Assembly (NCBI GenBank): GCA_947628245.1
Contig: CANQZH010000079.1
Location: 1-5,659 of the forward strand
Source of the DNA: an uncultured Bacilli bacterium
GTDB lineage: Bacteria; Bacillota_I; Bacilli_A; RF39; UBA660
Direction: 5' to 3'
Length of the DNA: 5,659 nt
Each line of letters begins with the position of its first letter. The first letter of the stretch is position 1. This document shows positions 1-5,659 of this stretch, one piece after another. The notes beneath the pieces are model-generated. The model saw only the letters and a program-made list of their open reading frames with translations. It was not told the origin of the DNA and searched no databases. A program made the position numbers and the translations under genes.

Positions 1-101
1 AAAATTAAACTCATTAAAGTTTCTAATAATTCCGTATCACTTGGATCACAAAAGATTGCTTTAAATACCTTATCATTTCTTGCATTGTAAAATTTTTGCA
101 T
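1..101 (-). CDS. Rpn / PD-(D/E)XK nuclease family transposase-like protein, N-terminal fragment (runs off left edge)
   Basis: Reading the minus strand from the ATG at 101-99 gives 33 complete codons with no stop, continuing past base 1. The protein starts MQKFYNARNDKVFKAIFCD and continues with PSDTELLETLMSLI. The pattern (N)xxNDxVFKxIF followed by a short acidic stretch and ELLxxLxxLI is typical of the N-terminus of the PD-(D/E)XK nuclease family transposase / Rpn group, where it reads roughly DxxFKxIFgdxxNxxlLxxfLnxiL. Known family members are RecA-independent recombination-promoting nucleases or of unknown role, and are often multicopy. A good Shine-Dalgarno (AGAAGGA on the minus strand, about 108-114) lies 6 nt before the ATG, and a -10 box lies upstream, which supports this start. 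The catalytic D...ExK residues would be outside the window, so activity cannot be judged. The family call rests on only 33 residues; a genuine gene start is more certain than the family. Confidence 0.68.
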   Translation of the reverse strand, partial: MQKFYNARNDKVFKAIFCDPSDTELLETLMSLI

Positions 102-135
102 AAATTTTCCTTCTTTCTTTTTAAAATTGTTTGCT

Positions 136-141
136 ATTATA
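136..141 (-). promoter_or_regulatory. -10 box of the leftward Rpn-like gene
   Basis: A perfect TATAAT is read on the minus strand at 141-136, about 35 nt before the ATG at 101-99, predicting a short leader. No good -35 lies at 16-18 bp; the best TTGACA-like hexamer (TCGACA) is about 21 bp upstream, which is too far. The -10 call is therefore plausible but the full promoter is not secured. Confidence 0.4.
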
Positions 142-219
142 AACTATTAAAAGAAAGAATTTTGTCGAATTAAAGTTAAAATATTAATTTTTTTTTGAAA
201 TTTTTGAATTAAAAAAAGA

Positions 220-248
220 TTGAAGTACGAACAATTATATGCTATAGT
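220..248 (+). promoter_or_regulatory. Extended -10 sigma-A type promoter for uvrA
   Basis: TTGAAG (220-225) and TATAGT (243-248) are separated by exactly 17 bp, and the -10 is preceded by TGC (240-242), the extended -10 signature TGn. Transcription would start near 255, giving a leader of about 40 nt ending in the uvrA ribosome binding site. A CGAAC sequence (228-232) lies between the two boxes; it matches one half of the Gram-positive LexA/DinR box (CGAAC-N4-GTTCG), but the other half is not conserved, so SOS control is not established. Confidence 0.65.
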
Positions 249-279
249 ATTTTTGCTATTTATTTTGGTAAAACTATAG
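242..279. repeat. Inverted repeat CTATAGT...ACTATAG overlapping the uvrA -10 box
   Basis: CTATAGT (242-248) and its exact reverse complement ACTATAG (273-279) are separated by 24 bp. The pairing can extend by about three A-T pairs if A249 is bulged. The left arm contains the -10 hexamer and would not be in the transcript, so this could act only at DNA level, for example as an operator. In such AT-rich DNA a 7-bp inverted repeat can easily arise by chance. Confidence 0.3.
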
Positions 280-280
280 A

Positions 281-286
281 TGGAGG
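281..286 (+). promoter_or_regulatory. uvrA: uvrA ribosome binding site (decides the start)
   Basis: TGGAGG sits 9 nt before the ATG at 296-298 and 6 nt before an in-frame TTG at 293-295. Both are usable spacings. ATG is preferred because it is the stronger codon and because UvrA proteins usually begin close to M-x-x-I-x-V-x-G-A-R, which the ATG start reproduces (MDKIIVKGAR). Confidence 0.75.
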
Positions 287-295
287 TATTTTTTG

Positions 296-3100
296 ATGGA
301 TAAAATTATTGTTAAAGGGGCAAGAGAAAATAATTTAAAAAATATAGATATTGAATTGCCTAAAAATAAATTAATTGTAATGACTGGTGTTTCTGGTTCT
401 GGTAAGAGTAGTTTAGCATTTGATACTATTTTTGCTGAAGGTCAAAGGAGATATGTTGAGAGTTTATCGGCTTATGCTAGACAATTTATTGGGGGTATTG
501 AAAAACCTGATGTAGATAGTATTGAAGGTTTAAGTCCTAGTATTTCTATTGATCAAAAAACAACTAATAAAAATCCTAGAAGTACAGTGGGTACGATAAC
601 TGAAATATATGATTTTTTAAGACTTTTGTTTGCGCGTATAGGGGTTCCTTATTGTCCTAAACATCATATTCCAATTAAAAGTCAAAGTATTGAAGAAATG
701 ACTAATAAAGTTATGGATTATGAAGAAGGTACTAAATTAGAAATTATGGCACCGATTGTTCACGGTGAAAAAGGAACACATAAAGATTTATTTAATGATT
801 TAAGAAGTAAAGGATATTCTAGAGTTAGAGTAAATGGGGAAATTTATTCTTTAGATGATGAGATTGTTTTAGAGAAAAATAAAAAAGATAATATTGATGT
901 TGTTGTTGATCGAATTGTTTTAAAGAAAGATGAACGTTCTAGAATATTTGAGGCTATTGAAGTTAGTACTAAACTTGCTGATGGGAAAGTTGTTATTAAT
1001 ATTATTGGAAAAGAAGAAGTTTTAATGAGTGAACATTATGCTTGTTTAAAATGTAATTTTTCTATTCCAGAGTTAGAGCCTAGATTATTTTCTTTTAATA
1101 GTCCTTATGGGGCTTGTCCTGCTTGTAAGGGATTAGGTACTAAATTAAAGATTAGTGAAAATTTAATTATTCCTAATAAAGATAAAAGTTTAAGTGAAGG
1201 GGCTATTGTTACTTATAATAGTGATAATAGTATTATGAATACTACTTTTAAGGCTGTTTGTGATTATTATGATATAGATTATAATGCTCCTATTAAAGAT
1301 ATTCCTAAAGATAAGTTTCAATATATTTTATATGGTACTCCTGATCCTATTCCTATTAAATTTGTAGCTAAAAATGGTAATGTTAGACAATCTAATGATT
1401 ATTTTGAAGGGGTTATTAATAATTTAGAAAGACGTTATATGGAGACAAGTAGTACTTGGATTAGAGAATGGTTAGAAGGTTTTATGATTGAAACTGATTG
1501 TAATGTTTGTAAGGGTACAAGACTACAAGATAGTGTATTATCGATATATATAAATAAAAAGAATATTTATGATTTAACAACGATGAGTATTAAAGAATTA
1601 AGAGATTTTTTAAGGTCTTTAAAATTAAGTAGTGAACAAGAAAGTATTAGTAGATTATTACTTAAAGAAATTGATAATCGTTTAAGTTTTTTAATTAATG
1701 TTGGGTTAGAGTATTTATCTTTGCATCGTAAGGCTGGAACATTATCAGGAGGAGAGTCTCAAAGAATTAGATTGGCAACTCAAATAGGAAGTAAGTTATC
1801 TGGGGTATTATATGTTTTAGATGAACCTAGTATTGGACTTCATCAAAAAGATAATGAAAAATTAATTGCTAGTTTAAAAGAAATGAGAGATTTAGGAAAT
1901 ACTTTAATTGTGGTTGAACACGATACGGATACGATGATGGCTAGTGATTATTTAGTTGATATTGGACCTAAGGCTGGAAGTGAAGGTGGTTATGTTGTGG
2001 CTGCTGGAACACCTGAAGAGGTAATGGCTTGTGATGAAAGTATAACTGGACGTTATTTAAGTGGAAAAGAAAAGATTGAAGTTCCTAAGAAAAGACGTAA
2101 GGGAAATGGTAAATATTTGGAAGTTGTAAAAGCTGAAGAACATAATTTACGTAAAATAAATGTTAAGTTTCCTTTAGGAAAATTTATATGTGTGACTGGT
2201 GTTTCTGGTTCTGGTAAGAGTACACTTGTAAATGAAATATTATATAAAACAGTTGCTAATAAGTTATATCGAAGTAAAGAAGAACCAGGTAAATGTAAAG
2301 AAGTGAAAAATATTGACTTAATTGACAAAGTTGTAATGATTAGTCAAGATGCTATTGGAAGAACTCCTAGAAGTAATCCTGCTACTTATGTTGGCGTATT
2401 TGATGATATTAGAGATTTGTATGCTAATACGAAAGAAAGTAAAATGCACGGATATGATAAAGGTAGATTTTCTTTTAATGTTAAAGGTGGACGTTGTGAG
2501 GCTTGTTGGGGTGATGGGGTTAAGAAAATTGAAATGCATTTTTTACCTGATGTATATGTTCCTTGTGAAGTATGTGGAGGGACTCGTTATAATAAAGAAA
2601 TATTAGATATACGTTATAAGGAAAAAAATATTAGTGAAGTTTTAGATATGAGAGTTAGTGAAGCTGTTAAGTTTTTTGAAAATGTTCCAACTATTAAAAG
2701 AAAGTTAGATGTTTTAATGGATGTAGGATTATCCTATATTAAACTTGGACAAAGTGCTCCTACTTTATCAGGAGGAGAAGCTGGAAGAGTAAAACTATCT
2801 AAGGAATTACAAAAAAGACCTACTGGTAAAAGTTTATTTATTTTAGATGAACCTACTACTGGTCTTCATAGTGCTGATATTAAAAAGTTAATTGCAATTT
2901 TAAATAGAATTGTTGATAATGGGGATACGGTTATTGTTATTGAACATAATTTAGATGTTATTAAAGTTGCTGATTATATTATTGATTTAGGGCCTGATGG
3001 AGGTGTTGGAGGAGGTACTGTTGTAGCAAGTGGAACTCCGGAAGAGGTTAGTAAAATAAAAGAATCTTATACTGGACAATGGCTTAAAAAATATTTATAA
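296..3100 (+). CDS. uvrA: UvrABC excinuclease subunit A (UvrA), ATP-dependent DNA damage sensor
   Basis: UvrA dimerises, scans DNA with UvrB and loads UvrB at bulky or UV lesions in the cytoplasm, starting nucleotide excision repair. The 934-residue length is normal. Two ABC ATPase halves are visible. Half one has Walker A GVSGSGKSS (31-39), signature LSGGE (483-487) and Walker B YVLDEP (506-511). Half two has Walker A GVSGSGKST (635-643), signature LSGGE (824-828) and Walker B FILDEP (848-853), with EH switch residues at 541-542 and 883-884. Zinc-module cysteines are C250/C253 with C274/C277, the C402/C405 pair, and C734/C737 with C757/C760. The hallmark stretches KPDVDSIEGLSPSISIDQKT (70-89) and IGRTPRSNPATY (687-698) are present. 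Oddities: the usual GGEAQR of the second signature reads GGEAGR (G830), and residue 738 in the last zinc module is Trp. uvrB is not next to it; the gene has its own promoter, and the next gene follows after 23 bp. A TTG at 293 is an alternative start. Confidence 0.98.
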   Translation: MDKIIVKGARENNLKNIDIELPKNKLIVMTGVSGSGKSSLAFDTIFAEGQRRYVESLSAYARQFIGGIEKPDVDSIEGLSPSISIDQKTTNKNPRSTVGTITEIYDFLRLLFARIGVPYCPKHHIPIKSQSIEEMTNKVMDYEEGTKLEIMAPIVHGEKGTHKDLFNDLRSKGYSRVRVNGEIYSLDDEIVLEKNKKDNIDVVVDRIVLKKDERSRIFEAIEVSTKLADGKVVINIIGKEEVLMSEHYACLKCNFSIPELEPRLFSFNSPYGACPACKGLGTKLKISENLIIPNKDKSLSEGAIVTYNSDNSIMNTTFKAVCDYYDIDYNAPIKDIPKDKFQYILYGTPDPIPIKFVAKNGNVRQSNDYFEGVINNLERRYMETSSTWIREWLEGFMIETDCNVCKGTRLQDSVLSIYINKKNIYDLTTMSIKELRDFLRSLKLSSEQESISRLLLKEIDNRLSFLINVGLEYLSLHRKAGTLSGGESQRIRLATQIGSKLSGVLYVLDEPSIGLHQKDNEKLIASLKEMRDLGNTLIVVEHDTDTMMASDYLVDIGPKAGSEGGYVVAAGTPEEVMACDESITGRYLSGKEKIEVPKKRRKGNGKYLEVVKAEEHNLRKINVKFPLGKFICVTGVSGSGKSTLVNEILYKTVANKLYRSKEEPGKCKEVKNIDLIDKVVMISQDAIGRTPRSNPATYVGVFDDIRDLYANTKESKMHGYDKGRFSFNVKGGRCEACWGDGVKKIEMHFLPDVYVPCEVCGGTRYNKEILDIRYKEKNISEVLDMRVSEAVKFFENVPTIKRKLDVLMDVGLSYIKLGQSAPTLSGGEAGRVKLSKELQKRPTGKSLFILDEPTTGLHSADIKKLIAILNRIVDNGDTVIVIEHNLDVIKVADYIIDLGPDGGVGGGTVVASGTPEEVSKIKESYTGQWLKKYL

Positions 3101-3106
3101 TTAGCT

Positions 3107-3114
3107 AAAGGAAG
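3107..3114 (+). promoter_or_regulatory. Ribosome binding site for the TTG-started gene downstream of uvrA
   Basis: AAAGGAAG lies 9 nt before a TTG codon at 3124-3126. No ATG occurs in frame until codon 39 (3238), and starting there would remove the only membrane segment. The site therefore supports TTG as the start. There is no terminator in the 23-bp gap after the uvrA stop, so translation probably uses the uvrA transcript. Confidence 0.6.
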
Positions 3115-3123
3115 TGTGAGTTT

Positions 3124-4209
3124 TTGAAAAAGAAAGTTAAAGTTATAGTTGGAGTAATTATAATTGTATTAATTATTTTTATTGGGGGAGTAGTTATTTT
3201 TAAGAAAAATAAGAAGTTAAAAGGAACTGAAGGTGTTATGGTTGTTCCAACAATGCAAGATAAAATAGATGCTGATAGTAGTTGGTGTGCTACTTTTGAA
3301 CTTGTATGGAATGATATGAAAAATGAAGTTGTTAAAAATGATATTGTTTTTGAGCCTCAAGAAGAATTTGCTAAAAATTTAAATAAAGAAGAATTTACAA
3401 AAGATATGATATCTGATGAATATTATTATAAAAAATATGGTTTAAAAAGTCTTGAATTAAAAAAAGAAATTGAAAAAGGTATTAAAGAAAAATTTAATCA
3501 AACTAGTGATATATTAGATAGTTTTGATTGGAGTGAAGATGCTTTAAATGATTTTGAAGATGATTCAATTAATAGATATTTCTTTTATACGATGTTGTAT
3601 AGAAAATTTGAATTTTTAAATAAATTTGATAAATTAGAGAATAGTAATTTTGGTAAATATTCTAATATAAAGTATTTTGGAATTGATGAAAATACTAAAG
3701 AAAATGTTAAAGATCAAGTTGAAGTTTTATATTATAATGATATAAATGATTTTGCTATTTTAATTAATACTAAAAGTAATGATGAAGTAATATTAATGAA
3801 AAATCCTAAGGGTAATACTTTTAAAGATATATATGATAATATGTTAAATAAGTCTAATAAGTATGATGGAAGTAGTGAATTAGGTGATGGTGATGAGCTT
3901 AAAGTTCCTTATCTAGATTTTAAAGTTTTAAAAGATTATACTGAATTAGAAAATAAGAAATTTAAAACTTATAATGGGGTTGGAGAAATTATAAAAGCTA
4001 TTCAAAGTATTGAATTTTCTTTATATGAAAAAGGTGGAAAAGTTAAAAGTGAAGCTGGTATTGATATGAATGAATTTACTTCTGCATATGAACCTGAAGA
4101 TCGTTATTTTTACTTAAATGATACATTTGCAATATTTTTAAGAGAAAAAGGAAGAAGTATTCCTTATTTTGCAGGAAGAATTAATGATATAACTAAGTTT
4201 CAACAATAG
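3124..4209 (+). CDS. Membrane-anchored extracytoplasmic protein with a serpin-like C-terminal region (function unknown)
   Basis: The 361-residue protein opens with MKKK and one hydrophobic segment (about 7-26) without a lipobox cysteine, so it looks like a signal-anchored protein with its body outside the cell. The rest is charged, soluble-looking and rich in Lys, Glu, Asp, Asn and Tyr. I cannot name the family with certainty. The C-terminal third follows the serpin order: VPYLDFKVLKDYTEL (261-275) resembles the serpin 'lPkFkie...dL' strand; IEFSLYEKGGKVKSEAG (296-312) resembles the hinge 'fIEVnEeGTeAaA'; and DTFAIFLREKGRSIPYFAGR (333-352) matches 'PFLFFIRdxxTGxILFMGRV' with identical spacing of F335, R340, F349, G351 and R352. 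The distance from hinge Gly304 to F335 (31 residues) is close to a normal reactive loop. The hinge lacks the small-residue run of inhibitory serpins, so protease inhibition is doubtful. The N-terminal helices of a classical serpin are not recognisable. It starts at TTG 23 bp after uvrA, probably co-transcribed, with matching codon use. A family of uncharacterised Bacillota secreted proteins is the alternative. Confidence 0.85.
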   Translation: MKKKVKVIVGVIIIVLIIFIGGVVIFKKNKKLKGTEGVMVVPTMQDKIDADSSWCATFELVWNDMKNEVVKNDIVFEPQEEFAKNLNKEEFTKDMISDEYYYKKYGLKSLELKKEIEKGIKEKFNQTSDILDSFDWSEDALNDFEDDSINRYFFYTMLYRKFEFLNKFDKLENSNFGKYSNIKYFGIDENTKENVKDQVEVLYYNDINDFAILINTKSNDEVILMKNPKGNTFKDIYDNMLNKSNKYDGSSELGDGDELKVPYLDFKVLKDYTELENKKFKTYNGVGEIIKAIQSIEFSLYEKGGKVKSEAGIDMNEFTSAYEPEDRYFYLNDTFAIFLREKGRSIPYFAGRINDITKFQQ

Positions 4210-4433
4210 AGATTTAGTTTTTTTATTTATTAAAATATTATTTTATGATATATTAAATATGACATATAATGGCATATAGTATTAAACTTAATAAAGTAGG
4301 GAATACTATAGTGTAAAGAGATTGACATAAAAGAAAGAAAAAGCTTGACAAATGAAGTTGCTGAAAAAAAAGTATACAAAAAATATGTAAAATGATAAAA
4401 TAAGGGAAAAGAAAAGTAAAGAAGTGGTAGAAA
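4210..4433. other. Non-coding AT-rich gap holding the probable left end of the IS element
   Basis: No supportable gene lies in these 224 bp. Just after the serpin-like stop is an all-AT inverted repeat TAAAAT-ATT-ATTTTA (4231-4245), too weak to call a terminator. A TATAAT (4265-4270) lacks a good -35 at the right distance. A 9-bp inverted repeat follows (4275-4310). Two perfect TTGACA hexamers (4322-4327 and 4345-4350) lie 23 bp apart, but neither has a well-spaced -10; the nearest, TATACA (4373-4378), is 22 bp from the second. The IS boundary cannot be fixed because the right end is outside the window. Confidence 0.6.
4275..4310. repeat. 9-bp inverted repeat (TATAGTATT / AATACTATA), 18-nt loop, upstream of the transposase
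   Basis: TATAGTATT at 4275-4283 is exactly complementary to AATACTATA at 4302-4310. No T-run follows on either strand, so it is not a standard intrinsic terminator. Each arm contains TATAGT, a -10-like hexamer, facing opposite directions. It could be part of the IS subterminal region, a transposase-binding or RNA structure limiting read-through, or the target site. Confidence 0.45.
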
Positions 4434-5659
4434 ATGATAAAAACGATGAATCAACAAATGGAATTAAGTTTTAGTAAATATAATGAATTGTATGATATGT
4501 TAATAGATAAAGATAATTTATGGAGAGAAATCAAAGAAAAAGTAGATTTCTCTTTTGTATATGAAAAATTAAAAGATAATTATTCAAGTACAATGGGAAG
4601 AACAAGTGAAGATGTAATAAGAATGTTTAAATATCTATTGTTAAAATCATTTTATAAAATATCAGATAGAGAACTAGTAAGAAGAACAAAAGTAGATATA
4701 GAATTTAAATATTTTTTAGGATATGATGTAGAAGATACAAATTTAATAAGTCCAACATTGTTAACAAAATTTAGAAGAGAAAGAATAAAAGGAGAAGATA
4801 CAGCAGAAGTTATACTAGATAAATTGTTAGAACAAACAATAAAAATAGCAGTAGAAGAAGGAGTTGTAAGTACAAAAGCAAAAATAATAGTAGATTCAAC
4901 ACATACATTATCAAGATATGGAAAATTAAGTCCAAGAGAAGAATTAATAAGACAAGCAAAAAATTTAAGAAAAAGTATATATCAAATAGACGAAACAATG
5001 AAAGAAAAAATGCCAGCTAAAAAAGAAAATACAGGAATATTAGAAGACATGAATGAGTATGTAGATGAATTATTAAAAATAGTAAAAAGCGATAAAAGAT
5101 TTATGAAAATAAATAGAATACAAGAACAGATAAATTATTTAGAAGAAACAAATGAAGATATAAAAGAAGCACTTAAAACCCCAGCAAAAGAGATACCAAG
5201 TGAATACTCAAAAGATAAGGATGCCAAGACAGGACATAAAACTGCAGATACATCATTTTTTGGATATAAAAATCATATAGGAATGACAACAGATATGTTG
5301 ATAACAGGAGCAACAATGACAAGTGGAGAAAAAAATGATGGAGAACAAATGCAGAAATTAATAGAAAAAACAGAAAAAACAGGATTAGAAGTAGAAGCAG
5401 TAATAGGAGATGGAGCATATAGTAGTAAAGATGATTTAGAATATTGTGAAAATAAAAATATAAAGGTAGCAAGCAAATTAAATAAAATGATATTAGAAGG
5501 ACATGGGAATAGAGAAGAATATACATATAATAAAGATGCAGATATGTACGTATGTAAAGCAGGACATATGGCAATAAGAAAAGCAAAAGATAAATGTGGA
5601 AGTAAAAATAGGAATGTAATTCGCTATTATTTTGAAGTGGAAAAATGTAAAACGTGTCC
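4434..5659 (+). CDS. IS1182-family DDE transposase, N-terminal 408 codons (cut by right edge)
   Basis: An uninterrupted frame from ATG 4434 to the right edge catalyses, by family, cut-and-paste type transposition of its own element. Residues about 50-120 form the helical N-terminal DNA-binding module of IS5/IS1182-type transposases (GRTSEDVIRMFKYLLLKS, then SDRELVRRTKVDIEFKYFLG). The first catalytic Asp is D154 in IIVDSTHT and the second is D326 in VIGDGAYSS; the catalytic Glu must lie beyond the window. The Lys/Glu-rich insertion between about 165 and 265 resembles the spacer seen in this family, and the Cys pair in EKCKTC at the very end fits the family's CxxCP segment. The start is weakly supported: only AGAAGTGG precedes it, and ATGs at 4446 and 4458 are alternatives. 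Codon choice (ACA, GCA, GTA, AGA; about 29 of 31 Ile codons are ATA) differs sharply from uvrA, indicating foreign origin. No frameshift or stop is present in the visible part. Confidence 0.92.
   Translation, partial: MIKTMNQQMELSFSKYNELYDMLIDKDNLWREIKEKVDFSFVYEKLKDNYSSTMGRTSEDVIRMFKYLLLKSFYKISDRELVRRTKVDIEFKYFLGYDVEDTNLISPTLLTKFRRERIKGEDTAEVILDKLLEQTIKIAVEEGVVSTKAKIIVDSTHTLSRYGKLSPREELIRQAKNLRKSIYQIDETMKEKMPAKKENTGILEDMNEYVDELLKIVKSDKRFMKINRIQEQINYLEETNEDIKEALKTPAKEIPSEYSKDKDAKTGHKTADTSFFGYKNHIGMTTDMLITGATMTSGEKNDGEQMQKLIEKTEKTGLEVEAVIGDGAYSSKDDLEYCENKNIKVASKLNKMILEGHGNREEYTYNKDADMYVCKAGHMAIRKAKDKCGSKNRNVIRYYFEVEKCKTC

Larger units (their letters stand above)
4275..5659 (+). mobile_element. 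IS1182-family insertion sequence, left part (right end outside window; left boundary approximate)
   Basis: The transposase family defines the element. Its left boundary lies somewhere between the serpin-like stop (4209) and the transposase start (4434); 4275, where the inverted repeat begins, is a working guess. Terminal inverted repeats and target duplication cannot be checked without the right end. The upstream serpin-like gene looks complete at its C-terminus, so the insertion appears to be intergenic. Confidence 0.5.

Noticed and set aside
2053..2606. Open frames on both strands inside uvrA
   Set aside because: They lie wholly within a highly conserved uvrA segment covering the second Walker A and C-terminal zinc module; they are shadows of that gene.
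4231..4245. Candidate terminator after the serpin-like gene
   Set aside because: The stem is six A-T pairs with no G-C and no following T-run; too unstable for an intrinsic terminator.
4269..4316. Mini-ORF of 15 codons (MAYSIKLNKVGNTIV) and another of 12 codons beginning at 4353
   Set aside because: No Shine-Dalgarno in front of either, and such short frames are expected by chance.
4322..4378. Strong transposase promoter suggested by two TTGACA hexamers
   Set aside because: No -10 lies at 16-18 bp from either; TATACA is 22 bp from the second, so a standard promoter is not supported.
4230..4457. Minus-strand 75-codon open frame across the gap before the transposase
   Set aside because: Composition is Phe/Tyr/His/Leu-rich as expected from reverse reading of AT-rich DNA. 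It overlaps the transposase start and has no supporting ribosome binding site or homology.
5173..5586. Long minus-strand open frame (137 codons) rich in Leu, Tyr and Phe opposite the transposase
   Set aside because: It is the antisense of an A-rich coding sequence, which automatically gives Leu/Phe/Tyr/Ser-rich frames. No ribosome binding site or family resemblance, and the plus-strand transposase is certain. The same applies to the minus frames at 4810-4998 and 5273-5476.
1..5659. CRISPR array, tRNA, rRNA, riboswitch or toxin-antitoxin pair
   Set aside because: No regularly spaced repeats, no cloverleaf or conserved rRNA segments, no GC-rich aptamer-like structure in the leaders, and no second small gene paired with another were seen on either strand.

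Overview
The window is a very AT-rich piece of bacterial DNA (by eye roughly 70-75% A+T) with strong Shine-Dalgarno sites, tight gene spacing and typical Gram-positive UvrA features. This suggests a low-GC member of the Bacillota/Mycoplasmatota, such as a gut-type Bacilli or Erysipelotrichia-like lineage. All tryptophan codons seen are TGG and the stops are TAA and TAG, so nothing requires the mycoplasma genetic code. The lineage is an inference from composition and protein style, not from a search.

Layout: (1) 1-101, minus strand, the first 33 codons of a gene leaving the left edge, resembling the Rpn / PD-(D/E)XK nuclease 'transposase' family. (2) 102-295, a divergent intergenic region with a -10 box for the left gene and a good extended -10 promoter for the right one. 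(3) 296-3100, plus strand, a complete uvrA, the damage-recognition ATPase of nucleotide excision repair. (4) 3124-4209, plus strand, starting 23 bp after uvrA: an unrecognised membrane-anchored protein whose C-terminal third looks like the end of a serpin. (5) 4210-4433, an AT-rich non-coding stretch with a 9-bp hairpin, probably containing the left end of an insertion sequence. (6) 4434 to the right edge, plus strand, an IS1182-family DDE transposase cut off by the window.

uvrA and the serpin-like gene probably share one transcript from the promoter at 220-248. No functional link between them is evident; the second gene probably only rides on the uvrA transcript. uvrB is not adjacent to uvrA here. 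The IS transposase has a clearly different codon style (A-ending codons, almost only ATA for Ile) from uvrA and its neighbour (T-ending codons), as expected for a recently acquired mobile element. The most interesting item is the serpin-like protein. The rest is an ordinary housekeeping repair gene flanked by mobile-type genes; I do not see a convincing new defence or regulatory system.
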